A stretch of 64,000 nucleotides of DNA from Nocardia coubleae NBRC 108252 (GCF_001612805.1 NZ_BDBD01000013.1:62001-126000), one strand, 5' to 3'. Positions 1-8,238 are shown, counted from the stretch's first letter. Notes: generated from the letters alone by a model not told the origin. Made by a program: numbers and translations.

Positions 1-867
1 GTCGGCGATGCCCGCCTGGACCGCGCAGCCCGGTTCGGTCTCGTGCGCGCAGTCGGCGAAACGGCAATCAGCGGCGAGGGATTCGATGTCGCTGAAGGTC
101 TTGCCGATACCGTCGGCGGCGTCGTAGAGACCGATACCACGTAGCCCCGGTGTGTCGATGAGGGTGCCGCCGCCGGGGAGCGGTCGCAGTTCCCGGTGGA
201 CCGTTGTATGGCGGCCCTTGCCGTCGACCGCGCGAACGACATTGGTGGCGAACACTTCCGCGCCGAGCAGGGCGTTGGCCAGGGTCGACTTGCCCGCGCC
301 GGACGGCCCGATCAAGGCAACCGTCCCGTGCAGCACGGCCGTGAGCACATCCAGCCCGGTCTCGGCGGCGGCGCTCACCGCGAGCACCGTCGCCCCCGGC
401 GCGACCGCGCGCACCTCGTCGAGCGGAAGATGATCCGCCGCATCGGCTTTGGTGAGCACGACCACGGGTTGGGCATTGCTCTCCCAGGCGAGGGCGAGCA
501 TGCGCTCGATCCGTCCCAGGTCGACGTCGCCGTCGGCGGCACTGCAGATCAGCACGGTGTCGACATTGGTGGCGAGCACTTGGGCGACCGAGCGCCCCGA
601 CACCGACGATCGCATGATCGCCGAGCGGCGCGGAAGCAGCAGGCGCACAGTGCCTTCGGCATCGAGACCGACCCAGTCGCCGGTGCACAAGCCGGTGATG
701 TCACGCGGACAGGCGGCACGAGACGGGCCGCCCGGTGCGACCACATCGCATTCGCTGCGATCCATCCGGACGATGCGTGCGGGCACGAGATCGCCGAGCA
801 GCGGGAGATATTCGGAAGCTACGGCTTCGGTCCAGCCGTAAGGGACGAGCAGGTCGTAGTCGACCAT
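1..867 (-). CDS. rsgA: ribosome small subunit-dependent GTPase A (partial at left edge)
   Basis: Circularly permuted GTPase that assists late maturation of the 30S ribosomal subunit in the cytoplasm. The 289 visible residues start MVDYDLLVPYGW and contain an OB-fold-like N-terminus. The permuted G motifs follow in the family order: G4-like VLTKADA, then the P-loop GPSGAGKST, then the G3 region DTPGLRGIGL. The sequence is cut by base 1 inside the C-terminal zinc region (CRFADCAHETEPGC visible), so only the last residues are missing. The ATG at 867 has an AAGGA-type Shine-Dalgarno about 9 nt upstream. It lies 41 nt downstream of the 28-codon ORF at 909-995 and is probably co-transcribed with it. 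Identification is firm from the permuted motif order. Confidence 0.95.
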   Translation of the reverse strand, partial: MVDYDLLVPYGWTEAVASEYLPLLGDLVPARIVRMDRSECDVVAPGGPSRAACPRDITGLCTGDWVGLDAEGTVRLLLPRRSAIMRSSVSGRSVAQVLATNVDTVLICSAADGDVDLGRIERMLALAWESNAQPVVVLTKADAADHLPLDEVRAVAPGATVLAVSAAAETGLDVLTAVLHGTVALIGPSGAGKSTLANALLGAEVFATNVVRAVDGKGRHTTVHRELRPLPGGGTLIDTPGLRGIGLYDAADGIGKTFSDIESLAADCRFADCAHETEPGCAVQAGIAD

Positions 868-892
868 CGGTAGAAGTCCTTCGTCGGGCGCC

Positions 893-910
893 GAGCCCGA
901 CGTCGGGCTC
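893..910 (-). promoter_or_regulatory. 18-bp perfect palindrome between small ORF and rsgA
   Basis: GAGCCCGACGTCGGGCTC is a perfect palindrome that can fold into a 7-bp stem with a 4-nt loop in the RNA. It overlaps the stop codon of the upstream 28-codon ORF and ends 26 nt before the rsgA start. No U tract follows, so it is not a standard intrinsic terminator. It could be a protein-binding site or an RNA element coupling the two reading frames. Confidence 0.5.
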
Positions 911-995
911 AGCGAGTAGAGGTGATGTCCGGAGCGGTCGGGGCGCCATCGCGCACCCCGGGCACGGCAATCCACACGTCTGTACTCACGGACAT
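909..995 (-). CDS. 28-aa small ORF with strong Shine-Dalgarno, upstream of rsgA
   Basis: Short ORF beginning MSVSTDVWIAVPG and ending TSTR. It is preceded by an unusually good ribosome binding site (GGAGAGGAGG, about 3-5 nt from the ATG), the main reason to think it is translated. It has no membrane segment, no cysteine and no recognisable domain. Its stop lies inside a perfect palindrome and rsgA starts 41 nt further on, so it could be a leader peptide controlling rsgA or simply a small protein in the same transcript. I do not recognise the sequence. Confidence 0.45.
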   Translation of the reverse strand: MSVSTDVWIAVPGVRDGAPTAPDITSTR

Positions 996-1102
996 ACACC
1001 TCCTCTCCAACGTTGCTCCTACTGTGCCGCATACCCGCGACACCGCACAACCGATTTATGCCGGCGAGCGCCCGATCGGCTCCCCGGTGGCATCGACGCA
1101 GG

Positions 1103-1630
1103 TCAGGGAACCACGACCTCGGTCGAGGCGGGCAGGCTCGGCCGGTCGGTGCGCACGGTGAGCTGGAACCGGCCGGGACCGGTGGGGGCGATCACCTGGA
1201 ACGGATAGGTGCCGTTGTGCCGGGCGGGGACGAAATGCGTCATCGAGCCGGTGACGCCGTTGTCCAGGTTCCGCCAGTCGACGATGACGTTCACATCGCA
1301 GGTGAGCAGGGCAGGCGCCATGTTGCCGAGCAAGCCGTGCGAGATGCGCAGCGAGATGCTGTGGGTGGCGCCGGGCGCCACGCTCGGGTCGTTGAGCGGT
1401 CCGTCGAACGCGGTGCCGCCCACGTTGACGATGCCGAAGCACACGCCGTTGCCCAGCGTGGGCACCGGGGCCGTCCGCACTTCGTTCATCACACAGGAGC
1501 GGGGGCCGACATTGGAGACGCCGAGCTGACAGGTGTCATCAGCGCTTGCGGTGCCCGGCGCAATCAGGCACAGCGCACTGCCTGCGAGAACGGCGGCAGC
1601 GGCGGGCGCGAAACTCGTTCGTAAGGTCAC
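1103..1630 (-). CDS. secreted protein with signal peptide, unknown function
   Basis: About 175 residues from a GTG start (VTLRTSFAP). The N-terminus is a typical Sec signal: a few charged residues, a hydrophobic Ala/Leu core, and a cleavage-like site after GTASA before DDTCQLG. The mature part contains four cysteines (CQLG, RSCV, VCFG, LTCD), consistent with disulfides outside the membrane, and beta-rich segments such as FQVIAPTG. A TTG start seven codons upstream (1651) is possible; neither start has a convincing ribosome binding site. No family is recognised. It lies between rsgA and the galactan operon on the same strand, with no obvious functional link. Confidence 0.7.
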   Translation of the reverse strand: MTLRTSFAPAAAAVLAGSALCLIAPGTASADDTCQLGVSNVGPRSCVMNEVRTAPVPTLGNGVCFGIVNVGGTAFDGPLNDPSVAPGATHSISLRISHGLLGNMAPALLTCDVNVIVDWRNLDNGVTGSMTHFVPARHNGTYPFQVIAPTGPGRFQLTVRTDRPSLPASTEVVVP

Positions 1631-1669
1631 CTGTCGAATCCTAGGTCGCAAGCCCTAGGAACTATGCCC

Positions 1670-2752
1670 CTATTTCTGGGGGCCTCGCTGGTCCGGCTTG
1701 CCGAATTGCTCATTGCGTCCGAGCGAGCGCAACCGGAACCATTCCTTCAAGCCCGCCGGATCGCGGCGCGTCACCAGGAAGAACCAGGAGAATCGAATCC
1801 ACTCCTGCGGCAACAGCTTCCGCATACCCGGCTGCGACATCAGGTACCCGCGATTGCGATAGGTGAAGTAGCGCTTCACCGGATCGTCGGGGTACTGGGT
1901 GTGCATGCGCCCACCGAGAATCGGCTTGAACTCCTCGGCACCGTTGGGGTGCAGGTAGGCGGTCTGCAGGCAGGTGCCGAACGGCAGGCCCGACCGGACC
2001 AGGCGCCGATGCACCTCCACCTCGTCGCCACGCACGAACAGGCGCAGGTCGGGGACACCGATCAGGTCGACGGCCTTCGCCGAGATCAGCGCGCCGTTGA
2101 ACAGCGACGCGATGCCGGGCAGGAAGTCCTCGTCGCCGAGCTCCGAGCGTCGCCTGCGCCACACCACGCCCCGGCGCAGCGGGAAAGCGAGCCGATCGGG
2201 GTCGTCGATATCGCACACCACCGGCGATACCTCGACCAGGTTGTGCCTGCGCGCGCAATCGATCAGTGTGGCGAGGACTTCCGGGCCGTCGGGCCGGCCG
2301 TCGTCGTCGGCCAGCCACACCCAGTCCGCGCCCTGGGTGAGCGCGTGCAGCATGCCGAGTGCGAAACCGCCCGCGCCGCCGAGGTTGTGGCGCGAACCGA
2401 GGTAGGTCGCCTCGATGGGCTGCTGGGCGACCAGCTCGGCCACCTCGTCCTCGTTGGCGTTGTCGACGACGATCAGATGGTCGATCGGACGCGACTGCGA
2501 GGCAAGTACTTTCAGCGATTCGGCGAGCAGTTCGCGGCGCTTGTGGGTGACGACGACCGCGATGATCCGCGCGTCCGGTCCGGTGTCGGTGCTCAGATCG
2601 GCCGGTTCGGCGCCCGCGGGCAGCTCGGGCTCCTCGGTCACGGGCAGCACGGCGGCGGGCTCCACCGGGGCAACCCCCGCCTCGAGCCGATCAGCCATGC
2701 TGAACCCACCGGGCACAGCGGCCGGGACAGCGTCCTCACTGTGACCGCTCAT
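1670..2752 (-). CDS. glfT1: galactofuranosyltransferase GlfT1
   Basis: GT2-family glycosyltransferase of 360 residues that adds the first galactofuranose residues to the decaprenyl-linked rhamnosyl-GlcNAc primer in arabinogalactan synthesis on the inner face of the membrane. After a roughly 60-residue Pro/Glu-rich N-terminus come the GT-A start IIAVVVTHKR, the nucleotide-sugar motif WLADDDGRP and the acceptor-site segment FVRGDEVEVHRR. No membrane spans are evident. The ATG overlaps the wzt stop by 4 nt (ATGA), indicating translational coupling in the operon bpa-wzm-wzt-glfT1. Context with the O-antigen-type exporter matches the mycobacterial Rv3781-Rv3783 arrangement, which supports GlfT1 over other GT2 enzymes. 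Confidence 0.93.
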   Translation of the reverse strand: MSGHSEDAVPAAVPGGFSMADRLEAGVAPVEPAAVLPVTEEPELPAGAEPADLSTDTGPDARIIAVVVTHKRRELLAESLKVLASQSRPIDHLIVVDNANEDEVAELVAQQPIEATYLGSRHNLGGAGGFALGMLHALTQGADWVWLADDDGRPDGPEVLATLIDCARRHNLVEVSPVVCDIDDPDRLAFPLRRGVVWRRRRSELGDEDFLPGIASLFNGALISAKAVDLIGVPDLRLFVRGDEVEVHRRLVRSGLPFGTCLQTAYLHPNGAEEFKPILGGRMHTQYPDDPVKRYFTYRNRGYLMSQPGMRKLLPQEWIRFSWFFLVTRRDPAGLKEWFRLRSLGRNEQFGKPDQRGPQK

Positions 2753-3576
2753 GCCTGATTCTGCTCCAATTCTTTGTCGCCCTGCTCGGCTTCCAGCTCG
2801 CGAAGCACCTGTGCCACGTGATTACCCGCCTCGGGCCCTTCATACGCTCGCACAACGTCTTCGATGCCGCCCTGCTCGCGGATGCGACCGTGATCGATCC
2901 ACATCGCGGTATCGCACAGCTGGGCGAGGAATTCGTTGGAGTGGCTGGCGAAAACCAGGATGCCCGACCGCGCGACCAGCGACTGCAGCCGGGTGCGAGC
3001 CTTCTTCATGAACTCGGCGTCGACGGCGCCGATACCCTCGTCGAGCAGCAGGATCTCGGGGTCGATCGAGGTGACCACACCCATCGCCAGGCGTACCCGC
3101 ATACCCGTGGAGTAGGTGCGCAACGGCATCGACAGGTACTCGCCGAGCTCGGTGAAGTCGGCGATCTCGTCGATCTTGGCAAGCATCTGCTTGCGGGTCT
3201 GTCCGAGGAACAGGCCGCGGATGATGATGTTCTCGTAGCCGGAGATCTCCGGATCCATGCCGACACCGAGGTCGAACACGGGCGCCACCCGGCCGCGGAT
3301 GCGCGCACTGCCGCGCGAGGGTTCGTAGATGCCCGAGAGCAGGCGAAGCAGCGTCGACTTGCCCGCGCCGTTGTGCCCGACGAGCCCGACCCGGTCGCCT
3401 TCCTTGAGCGAGAGGTTGATCTCGCGCAACGCCTCGACCACCACCACGTCGGAACTGTTGCGCCCGATCGCGCCGCCCGCCTTACCGAGGAAAGCCTTCT
3501 TCAGCGACCGCGACTTGGCGTCGAAGATCGGGAACTCGACCCACGCGTCATGGGTTTCGATACTCACACGGCTCAC
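2749..3576 (-). CDS. wzt: galactan/O-antigen-type ABC exporter, ATP-binding subunit
   Basis: ATPase subunit of 275 residues that pairs with the adjacent Wzm permease and is thought to flip the lipid-linked galactan precursor across the membrane. Visible motifs are Walker A GHNGAGKST, signature YSTGMRVRL (the degenerate form typical of the Wzt/RfbE group), Walker B ILLLDEGIGAVD and H-loop FASHSNEF. It lacks the extra C-terminal carbohydrate-binding domain of long Wzt proteins, as in the mycobacterial Rv3781 type. It starts 9 nt after the wzm stop and overlaps glfT1 by 4 nt, so the three are one transcription unit. Confidence 0.93.
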   Translation of the reverse strand: MSRVSIETHDAWVEFPIFDAKSRSLKKAFLGKAGGAIGRNSSDVVVVEALREINLSLKEGDRVGLVGHNGAGKSTLLRLLSGIYEPSRGSARIRGRVAPVFDLGVGMDPEISGYENIIIRGLFLGQTRKQMLAKIDEIADFTELGEYLSMPLRTYSTGMRVRLAMGVVTSIDPEILLLDEGIGAVDAEFMKKARTRLQSLVARSGILVFASHSNEFLAQLCDTAMWIDHGRIREQGGIEDVVRAYEGPEAGNHVAQVLRELEAEQGDKELEQNQA

Positions 3577-3585
3577 GACAGTCTC

Positions 3586-4575
3586 CTAAACCCAGTACGG
3601 GACGCGGGCACGGTACTGCTTGAGCGCCAGGATCGCGACCACCCAGCCGACCACCGTGATCGCGCCGACGATGGCCCAGGAATGCCAGTCGGTGGGCTCG
3701 CCGAGCAGCGGGCCGCGCACGATTTCGAGGTAGTGGAAGGTGGGGATGATCTCGATCAGCTTGGCCCGGTCGCTCATGCCGCCGACCGAGTTCTCCAGCG
3801 CCTTCGTCGACCACATCACCGGGGTCAGCACGAACAGCATCAGCGTCATCGAGCCCAGGATCGGGGCGATGTCGCGGTAGCGGGTGGAGAAGATGCCGAA
3901 CACGATCGACACCCACATGGCATTGAGGAACAGCAGCAGGATCGCCGGAACAACCAGCAACAACGTCCAGTCCAGATCGCGCCAGATGGAGAACGCGAGC
4001 AGCAGCACCGCGTAGATCGCCGCGTTGTGGATGAAGAACAGGAACTGGCGCCACACCAGGCGATACACATGCACGCTCAGCGCCGAGGGCAACTGTTTGA
4101 TCAGTCCCTCGTTGGCGATGAACACATCCGAACCCTCGAGGATCGACGCGCTGATCACGTTCCAGACGATCAAACCGACCGTCACATACGGCAGGTATTC
4201 GCTGATCGGCTGATCCAGCAGCGTCGAATACAGCAGGCCCATCGCCAGCGCCTGCAGACCGGTCGCGATGGTGATCCAGAACGGACCGAGCACCGACCGG
4301 CGATAGCGCTGCTTGATGTCCTGCCAACCCAGCGACAACCACAGCTCACGCTGATGGAACCCGTCGCGCATGTCTTTGAACGCGCGCCGGAACGTCTGCG
4401 AATCCGACACCATCGGCGTCTTCACCAGCAGCGGGGCGTCGGCGGTCTGCTCGGCGGCGGCCGCGTCGGCCACCTCGGCTTCGGTCGGTGTGTCGTCGGT
4501 ATGCACGGGGCTCTCTTCGGTACGCGCGTCACCCTGGTCGGAGACCGATTCGGAACGAGCGGCAGCAGCGGGCAC
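3586..4575 (-). CDS. wzm: galactan/O-antigen-type ABC exporter, permease subunit
   Basis: ABC-2 type permease of 329 residues. The first 50 or so residues are acidic and low-complexity (TPTEAEVADAAAAEQ). A conserved juxtamembrane segment follows (WQDIKQRYRRSVLGPFW) and then about six hydrophobic spans, ending with RARVPYWV. It forms the membrane channel for Wzt. The annotated GTG (4575) leaves an 11-nt gap to the bpa stop; internal starts near VHTDDT or MVSDSQ would shorten the disordered tail. It shares its operon with bpa, wzt and glfT1. Confidence 0.92.
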   Translation of the reverse strand: MPAAAARSESVSDQGDARTEESPVHTDDTPTEAEVADAAAAEQTADAPLLVKTPMVSDSQTFRRAFKDMRDGFHQRELWLSLGWQDIKQRYRRSVLGPFWITIATGLQALAMGLLYSTLLDQPISEYLPYVTVGLIVWNVISASILEGSDVFIANEGLIKQLPSALSVHVYRLVWRQFLFFIHNAAIYAVLLLAFSIWRDLDWTLLLVVPAILLLFLNAMWVSIVFGIFSTRYRDIAPILGSMTLMLFVLTPVMWSTKALENSVGGMSDRAKLIEIIPTFHYLEIVRGPLLGEPTDWHSWAIVGAITVVGWVVAILALKQYRARVPYWV

Positions 4576-4586
4576 GATCCCCGACC

Positions 4587-5177
4587 TTACAGGTACTGCC
4601 CGCCGCCGACATGGCCATGGCCTGCCTTCCCGTCGGCCGCGTGCATGCCGGGCGGGAGGGCGCCCTGGCGCATCTGTTCGAGTTGGGCGCGGGCGGCCAT
4701 CTGCTGGGCGAACAGGGCGGTCTGGATGCCGTGGAACAGGCCTTCGAGCCAGCCGACGAGCTGGGCCTGGGCGATGCGCAGTTCGGCATCGGACGGGACG
4801 GACTCGTCGGTGAAGGGCAGGGTGAGGCGTTCGAGTTCCTCGCGCAGTTCGGGGGCCAGGCCCTGCTCGAGTTCGCGGACCGAGGACTTGTGGATGTCCT
4901 TGAGGCGCGAGCGGCTCGCGTCGTCGAGGGGAGCGGCGCGCACCTCCTCGAGCAGCTGTTTGATCATGGTCCCGATCCGCATCACCTTGGCGGGCTGCTC
5001 CACCATGTCGGCCAGCGACTCGGCCGACTCGTCGCGGTCGTCGTCGGCCTTCTTGTCCCCGTCGACCACCTGCGCGGTGTATTCGGCCGCGGCGTCGGAG
5101 TCGGCGGGCACGGTGACCGGCCGACCGTCGGGACCGATCACGACGATGGATTCGGGGGTGTCCTCCGAGTGCGTCAT
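4587..5177 (-). CDS. bpa: bacterial proteasome activator Bpa (PafE)
   Basis: ATP-independent ring-shaped activator of the actinobacterial 20S proteasome, 196 residues. The central helical region (about residues 45-165, including MVEQPAKVMRIGTMIKQLL and LVGWLEGLFHGIQTALFAQQ) is the DUF2587 fold. The C-terminus is GGGQYL, the GQYL motif that docks into the alpha-ring pockets of the 20S core. The ATG at 5177 (MTHSEDTPES) fits the family N-terminus; an upstream in-frame start would add an unlikely basic stretch. It is the first gene of the wzm-wzt-glfT1 operon, an unexpected pairing of protein turnover with cell-wall export that is also seen in mycobacteria (Rv3780 beside Rv3781-3783). Confidence 0.95.
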   Translation of the reverse strand: MTHSEDTPESIVVIGPDGRPVTVPADSDAAAEYTAQVVDGDKKADDDRDESAESLADMVEQPAKVMRIGTMIKQLLEEVRAAPLDDASRSRLKDIHKSSVRELEQGLAPELREELERLTLPFTDESVPSDAELRIAQAQLVGWLEGLFHGIQTALFAQQMAARAQLEQMRQGALPPGMHAADGKAGHGHVGGGQYL

Positions 5178-5263
5178 AGCCCCATCATTGCGCGTGTGTC
5201 GGCTTCGCGCTAAAACCCCCACGCGGTTACACCGCGACGCCCGCTGCCCTTAAAGTGGCCACC

Positions 5264-6466
5264 ATGACTTATGACGTCGCGAGGGTTCGGGGCCTGATAC
5301 CGTCCCTGGGCGACGGCTGGATCCATCTGGACCCGCAGGCGGGGATGCTGGTTCCCGATTCGGTATCGCGTGCCGTCTCAACGGGTTTCCGTACCTCCTC
5401 GTTTTCCCACATCGGCCGCCACGGTGCGGCGACCCGCAGCGGCGCGATCCTCGACGCCGCCCGGGAGGCGGTCGCCGACCTCGTCGGCGGAGATCCGGCC
5501 GGCGTCGTGCTCGGTCCCGATCGTGCGGTTCTGCTCGCCTGGCTGGCCGAGTCCCTGAGTTCGCGCCTGGGTCTCGGCACGGGCATCGTGCTCTCCCGCC
5601 TCGACGACGAGGCCAATGTCGCGCCGTGGCTGCGCATCGCCAACCGCTACGGCGCGCACGTGCGCTGGGCCGAGGTGGAGATCGAGACGTGTGAGATGCC
5701 GTCGTGGCAGTTCGAGGAGCTGATCGGGCCGACCGCGCGCCTGGTCGCGCTCACCGCCGCGTCGCCGATCGTCGGTTCCGCGCCCGCTGTTCGGGTGGCC
5801 GCCGACCGGGTCCACGATGTGGGCGGTCTGCTGGTCGCCGACGCGTTCGGCGCCGCACCGTACGCGCTGATCGACATCGACGAACTCAATGCCGACGTGG
5901 TCGCCCTGAGCGCGCCGTCGTGGGGCGGTCCGCAGGTCGGTGCACTGGTGTTCCGCGACCCCGCCTTTCTCGACCGCATCCCGTCGATGTCGCTCAACCC
6001 CTACGCCAAGGGGGCTGAACGCCTCGAGGTCGGCGGGCATCAGTACGCGCTGCTGGCCGGGCTCACCCAGTCGATCGACTTCCTCGCCGGACTCGACGAG
6101 CGCGCCACCGGCACCCGCCGCGAGCGCCTCGAAATCTCGATCACCTCGCTGCAGGACTACCACGACCAGCTCTTCGACCACCTCATGCAGGTGTTGGAGC
6201 AGGTCGAGGGCCTGACCGTGATCGGCCGTGCCTCCACCCGCATTCCCACGGTCAGCTTCACGATGGCGGGCATGCAGGCGGAGAAGGTGGCGGCCAAACT
6301 GGCCGACGCCCGCATCGGCACGGTCAGCGGGGTGCACGGCGGCAGCCGATTACTCGACGCCCTCGGTGTCAACGACGAGGGCGGGGCCGTCACCATCGGC
6401 CTGGCCCCGTACACCACGCGCTACGAAATCGACCAGCTCGGCCGGGCCCTCAGCTCGCTCGAATAG
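5264..6466 (+). CDS. cysteine desulfurase-like protein, class V aminotransferase fold
   Basis: 400-residue member of the SufS/NifS-like group, orthologous by order and sequence to mycobacterial Rv3778c. The fold is recognisable (VLGPDRAVLLAWLAESL; cofactor-aspartate segment LLVADAFGAAPYAL). Where the family has Ser-x-His-Lys with the PLP-binding lysine, this protein reads ALSAPSWGGPQVGALVF, so the Schiff-base lysine appears absent. No cysteine in the expected desulfurase loop is obvious either. The ATG at 5264 was preferred over a GTG three codons upstream. It is divergent from bpa and convergent with the quinone oxidoreductase. Function is uncertain and may be non-catalytic. Confidence 0.82.
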   Translation: MTYDVARVRGLIPSLGDGWIHLDPQAGMLVPDSVSRAVSTGFRTSSFSHIGRHGAATRSGAILDAAREAVADLVGGDPAGVVLGPDRAVLLAWLAESLSSRLGLGTGIVLSRLDDEANVAPWLRIANRYGAHVRWAEVEIETCEMPSWQFEELIGPTARLVALTAASPIVGSAPAVRVAADRVHDVGGLLVADAFGAAPYALIDIDELNADVVALSAPSWGGPQVGALVFRDPAFLDRIPSMSLNPYAKGAERLEVGGHQYALLAGLTQSIDFLAGLDERATGTRRERLEISITSLQDYHDQLFDHLMQVLEQVEGLTVIGRASTRIPTVSFTMAGMQAEKVAAKLADARIGTVSGVHGGSRLLDALGVNDEGGAVTIGLAPYTTRYEIDQLGRALSSLE

Positions 6467-6484
6467 TCCACGCCGATCTTTCGC

Positions 6485-7468
6485 TCAGTCGCGCACGCGC
6501 AGCACGATCTTGCCGAAAGTTTCGGGTGCGTCGAGCAATTCGTGGGCGCGACCGGCTTCGGCGACGGGTAGTTCTGCCGAGATCACCGGAAAGATCTCGC
6601 CCGCCGCCACATCCGGCCACAACTGCGTGCGCACCGCGGCGATGACCTCGGCCTTGCTGCCCTCGCCCGCCCGCGGTCGGGCGCGCAGGTTCGTGGCATG
6701 CACCGAACCCCATTTGCGCAGCAGCCCACCGATATTCAGCGACCCGGTAGTGCCGCCTTGCAACCCGATCACCACCAACCGGCCGTGCGGGGCGAGCGCC
6801 TCCACATTGCGTTCCAGGTAGGCGGCGCCCATGTTGTCGAGAATGATGTCGGCGCCACCGGCGTCGGCGAGTACGGTCACGAAATCCTGGGTGCGGTAGT
6901 TGACGAGGATTTCGGCGCCGAGGCCCGCGCATTTGGCCAGCTTCGCGTCCGACCCGGCCGTCACCGCCACCCGCGCGCCCCGCCTCCGCGCCACCTGGAT
7001 GGCGTGCGTACCGATGCCACCGCCACCGCCGTGGATCAGCACCAGCTGCCCCGAGCGCATCCCCGCGGTCATCACCAGGTTCGACCACACCGTCGCCGCC
7101 ACCTCGGGCAAGCCGGCGGCGGCAGCCAGGTCCATCTCCTCGGGCACCGGCAACAGCTGGGTGGTCGGCACGGCCGCCAACTCGGCGTACCCACCGCCAG
7201 CCAACAGCGCGCATACCCGATCACCGACCTTCCAATCCGTGACCCCCGGTCCCAGCTCGACGATGGTTCCGGAGCATTCGAGACCGGGCACCGAACTGGC
7301 GTCCGGGGGCGGTGGATAGAAGCCACGCCGTTGCATCACATCGGCCCGGTTCACCCCTGCCGCAACGACTTCGATCAACACCTCGCCCGCGCCGGGTTCG
7401 GGATCGACCGTCACGGTCCACTCCATCACCTCGGGCCCACCGAACCCGTTCAGCTCGATAGCACGCAT
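6485..7468 (-). CDS. NADPH:quinone oxidoreductase, zeta-crystallin-like MDR family
   Basis: 327-residue medium-chain dehydrogenase/reductase without catalytic zinc ligands. The N-terminal GroES-like domain includes VVAAGVNRADVMQRRG and the conserved VPGLECSG. The Rossmann domain carries GGGGGIGTHAIQVAR (nucleotide-binding glycine motif) followed by VAVTAGSDAKLAKC and the family signature DIILDNMGAAYLE. It probably reduces quinones or activated double bonds with NADPH in the cytoplasm. The order matches mycobacterial Rv3777 next to Rv3778c. The gene is convergent with the class V protein, with an 18-nt gap and no strong terminator between them. Confidence 0.88.
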   Translation of the reverse strand: MRAIELNGFGGPEVMEWTVTVDPEPGAGEVLIEVVAAGVNRADVMQRRGFYPPPPDASSVPGLECSGTIVELGPGVTDWKVGDRVCALLAGGGYAELAAVPTTQLLPVPEEMDLAAAAGLPEVAATVWSNLVMTAGMRSGQLVLIHGGGGGIGTHAIQVARRRGARVAVTAGSDAKLAKCAGLGAEILVNYRTQDFVTVLADAGGADIILDNMGAAYLERNVEALAPHGRLVVIGLQGGTTGSLNIGGLLRKWGSVHATNLRARPRAGEGSKAEVIAAVRTQLWPDVAAGEIFPVISAELPVAEAGRAHELLDAPETFGKIVLRVRD

Positions 7469-7629
7469 GCTGTTCCGCCTCTCGCGTCTTTATGGCCAGA
7501 CTAAGTGCGTGGGGCTGTGCGTTGGCGCCTTGCGAATCGTGTTGGGGCGGGGCAGCCCGTGCCCGGGGAGTTACCCATGTTCGTGCGAGATCTGTTGTCG
7601 CGGTCGCGTCCGCTAGTATTTCTGCTCAG

Positions 7630-7717
7630 GGAGACGTGGCAGAGCGGCCGAATGCACTCGCCTTGAAAGCGAGCATGGGTAACACCATCGGGGGTTCAAA
7701 TCCCTCCGTCTCCGCCA
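7630..7717 (+). tRNA. tRNA-Ser (anticodon TGA)
   Basis: Class II tRNA with a long variable arm. The acceptor GGAGACG pairs with CGTCTCC, the T-loop is GGTTCAAATCC, and the anticodon loop CTTGAAA gives UGA. The 3' CCA is encoded (7715-7717). A -10-like TAGTAT lies about 10 nt upstream (7614-7619). Confidence 0.97.
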
Positions 7718-7719
7718 CG

Positions 7720-7738
7720 GCCGGGCTTTTCGCCCGGC
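7720..7738 (+). terminator. hairpin after tRNA-Ser(TGA)
   Basis: GCCGGGC and GCCCGGC form a 7-bp stem around a TTTTC loop immediately after the tRNA. No U tract follows, which is common for actinobacterial terminators. Confidence 0.55.
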
Positions 7739-7765
7739 GTCAGGTTGTTTCGAGGGGGAGTTCTC

Positions 7766-8182
7766 ATGACCGGTGCTGCATTTCCCGCGGCTCCGCAGTT
7801 CCGAGCTGTACCGGGGCAGACCGGGGTCGTCGTCCACACGCGGAAGTTGCCGATCGCGTTCGGTATCGGTGCACGGGTCAGGGTCGACGGTTTCGAGGTT
7901 CCGAACATCACGTGGGGCGCCAACTTCGTCCCCGTGCCGCCGGGTACGCACATGCTGACCGTCGAGACCTCGCAATGGGGGATGGGCTACGGCAGTAACC
8001 ATGCCTCCGTCCAGGTCTTCCCCGGTCATACCACCGAGGTGCACTACTCCGCGCCCGCCCAGATCTACATGAAGGGTGCGCTCGGTGCGGAACGTCAGGC
8101 CACGCCCGGAGTGGCCCTCAGTTACGTGGCGTTGGCGTTCTGTGTGCTCCTGGTCGTGGCCTGGATCGCCCTGGCGATCTGA
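7766..8182 (+). CDS. hypothetical protein with C-terminal membrane anchor
   Basis: 138 residues starting at an ATG with a GAGGGGGA ribosome binding site. The first 110 residues are beta-rich (VVVHTRKLPIAFGIGARVRVDG; VPPGTHMLTVETSQWGMG; ASVQVFPGHTTEVHYSAPA) and look like a small beta-sandwich. A single hydrophobic helix at about 118-136 (YVALAFCVLLVVAWIALAI) ends the protein, so it is probably tail-anchored with the domain in the cytoplasm. Similar short proteins occur in actinobacteria without assigned function. It follows the tRNA-Ser gene and has its own hairpin terminator. Confidence 0.75.
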   Translation: MTGAAFPAAPQFRAVPGQTGVVVHTRKLPIAFGIGARVRVDGFEVPNITWGANFVPVPPGTHMLTVETSQWGMGYGSNHASVQVFPGHTTEVHYSAPAQIYMKGALGAERQATPGVALSYVALAFCVLLVVAWIALAI

Positions 8183-8198
8183 CCCCGGACGCGCCTAA

Positions 8199-8219
8199 GC
8201 CCCGGTGCGAAACCGGGGC
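8199..8219. terminator. hairpin between convergent genes
   Basis: GCCCCGGT pairs with ACCGGGGC around a 5-nt loop, between the stop at 8182 and the convergent stop at 8239. It could serve both strands; no U run is present. Confidence 0.55.
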
Positions 8220-8238
8220 CTACGCGAGAGCATTTACG

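Noticed and set aside
2818..5253. 811-codon open frame on the plus strand
   Set aside because: Antisense to glfT1-wzt-wzm-bpa, low-complexity Arg/Gln/His-rich composition, caused by high third-position G+C in the real genes.
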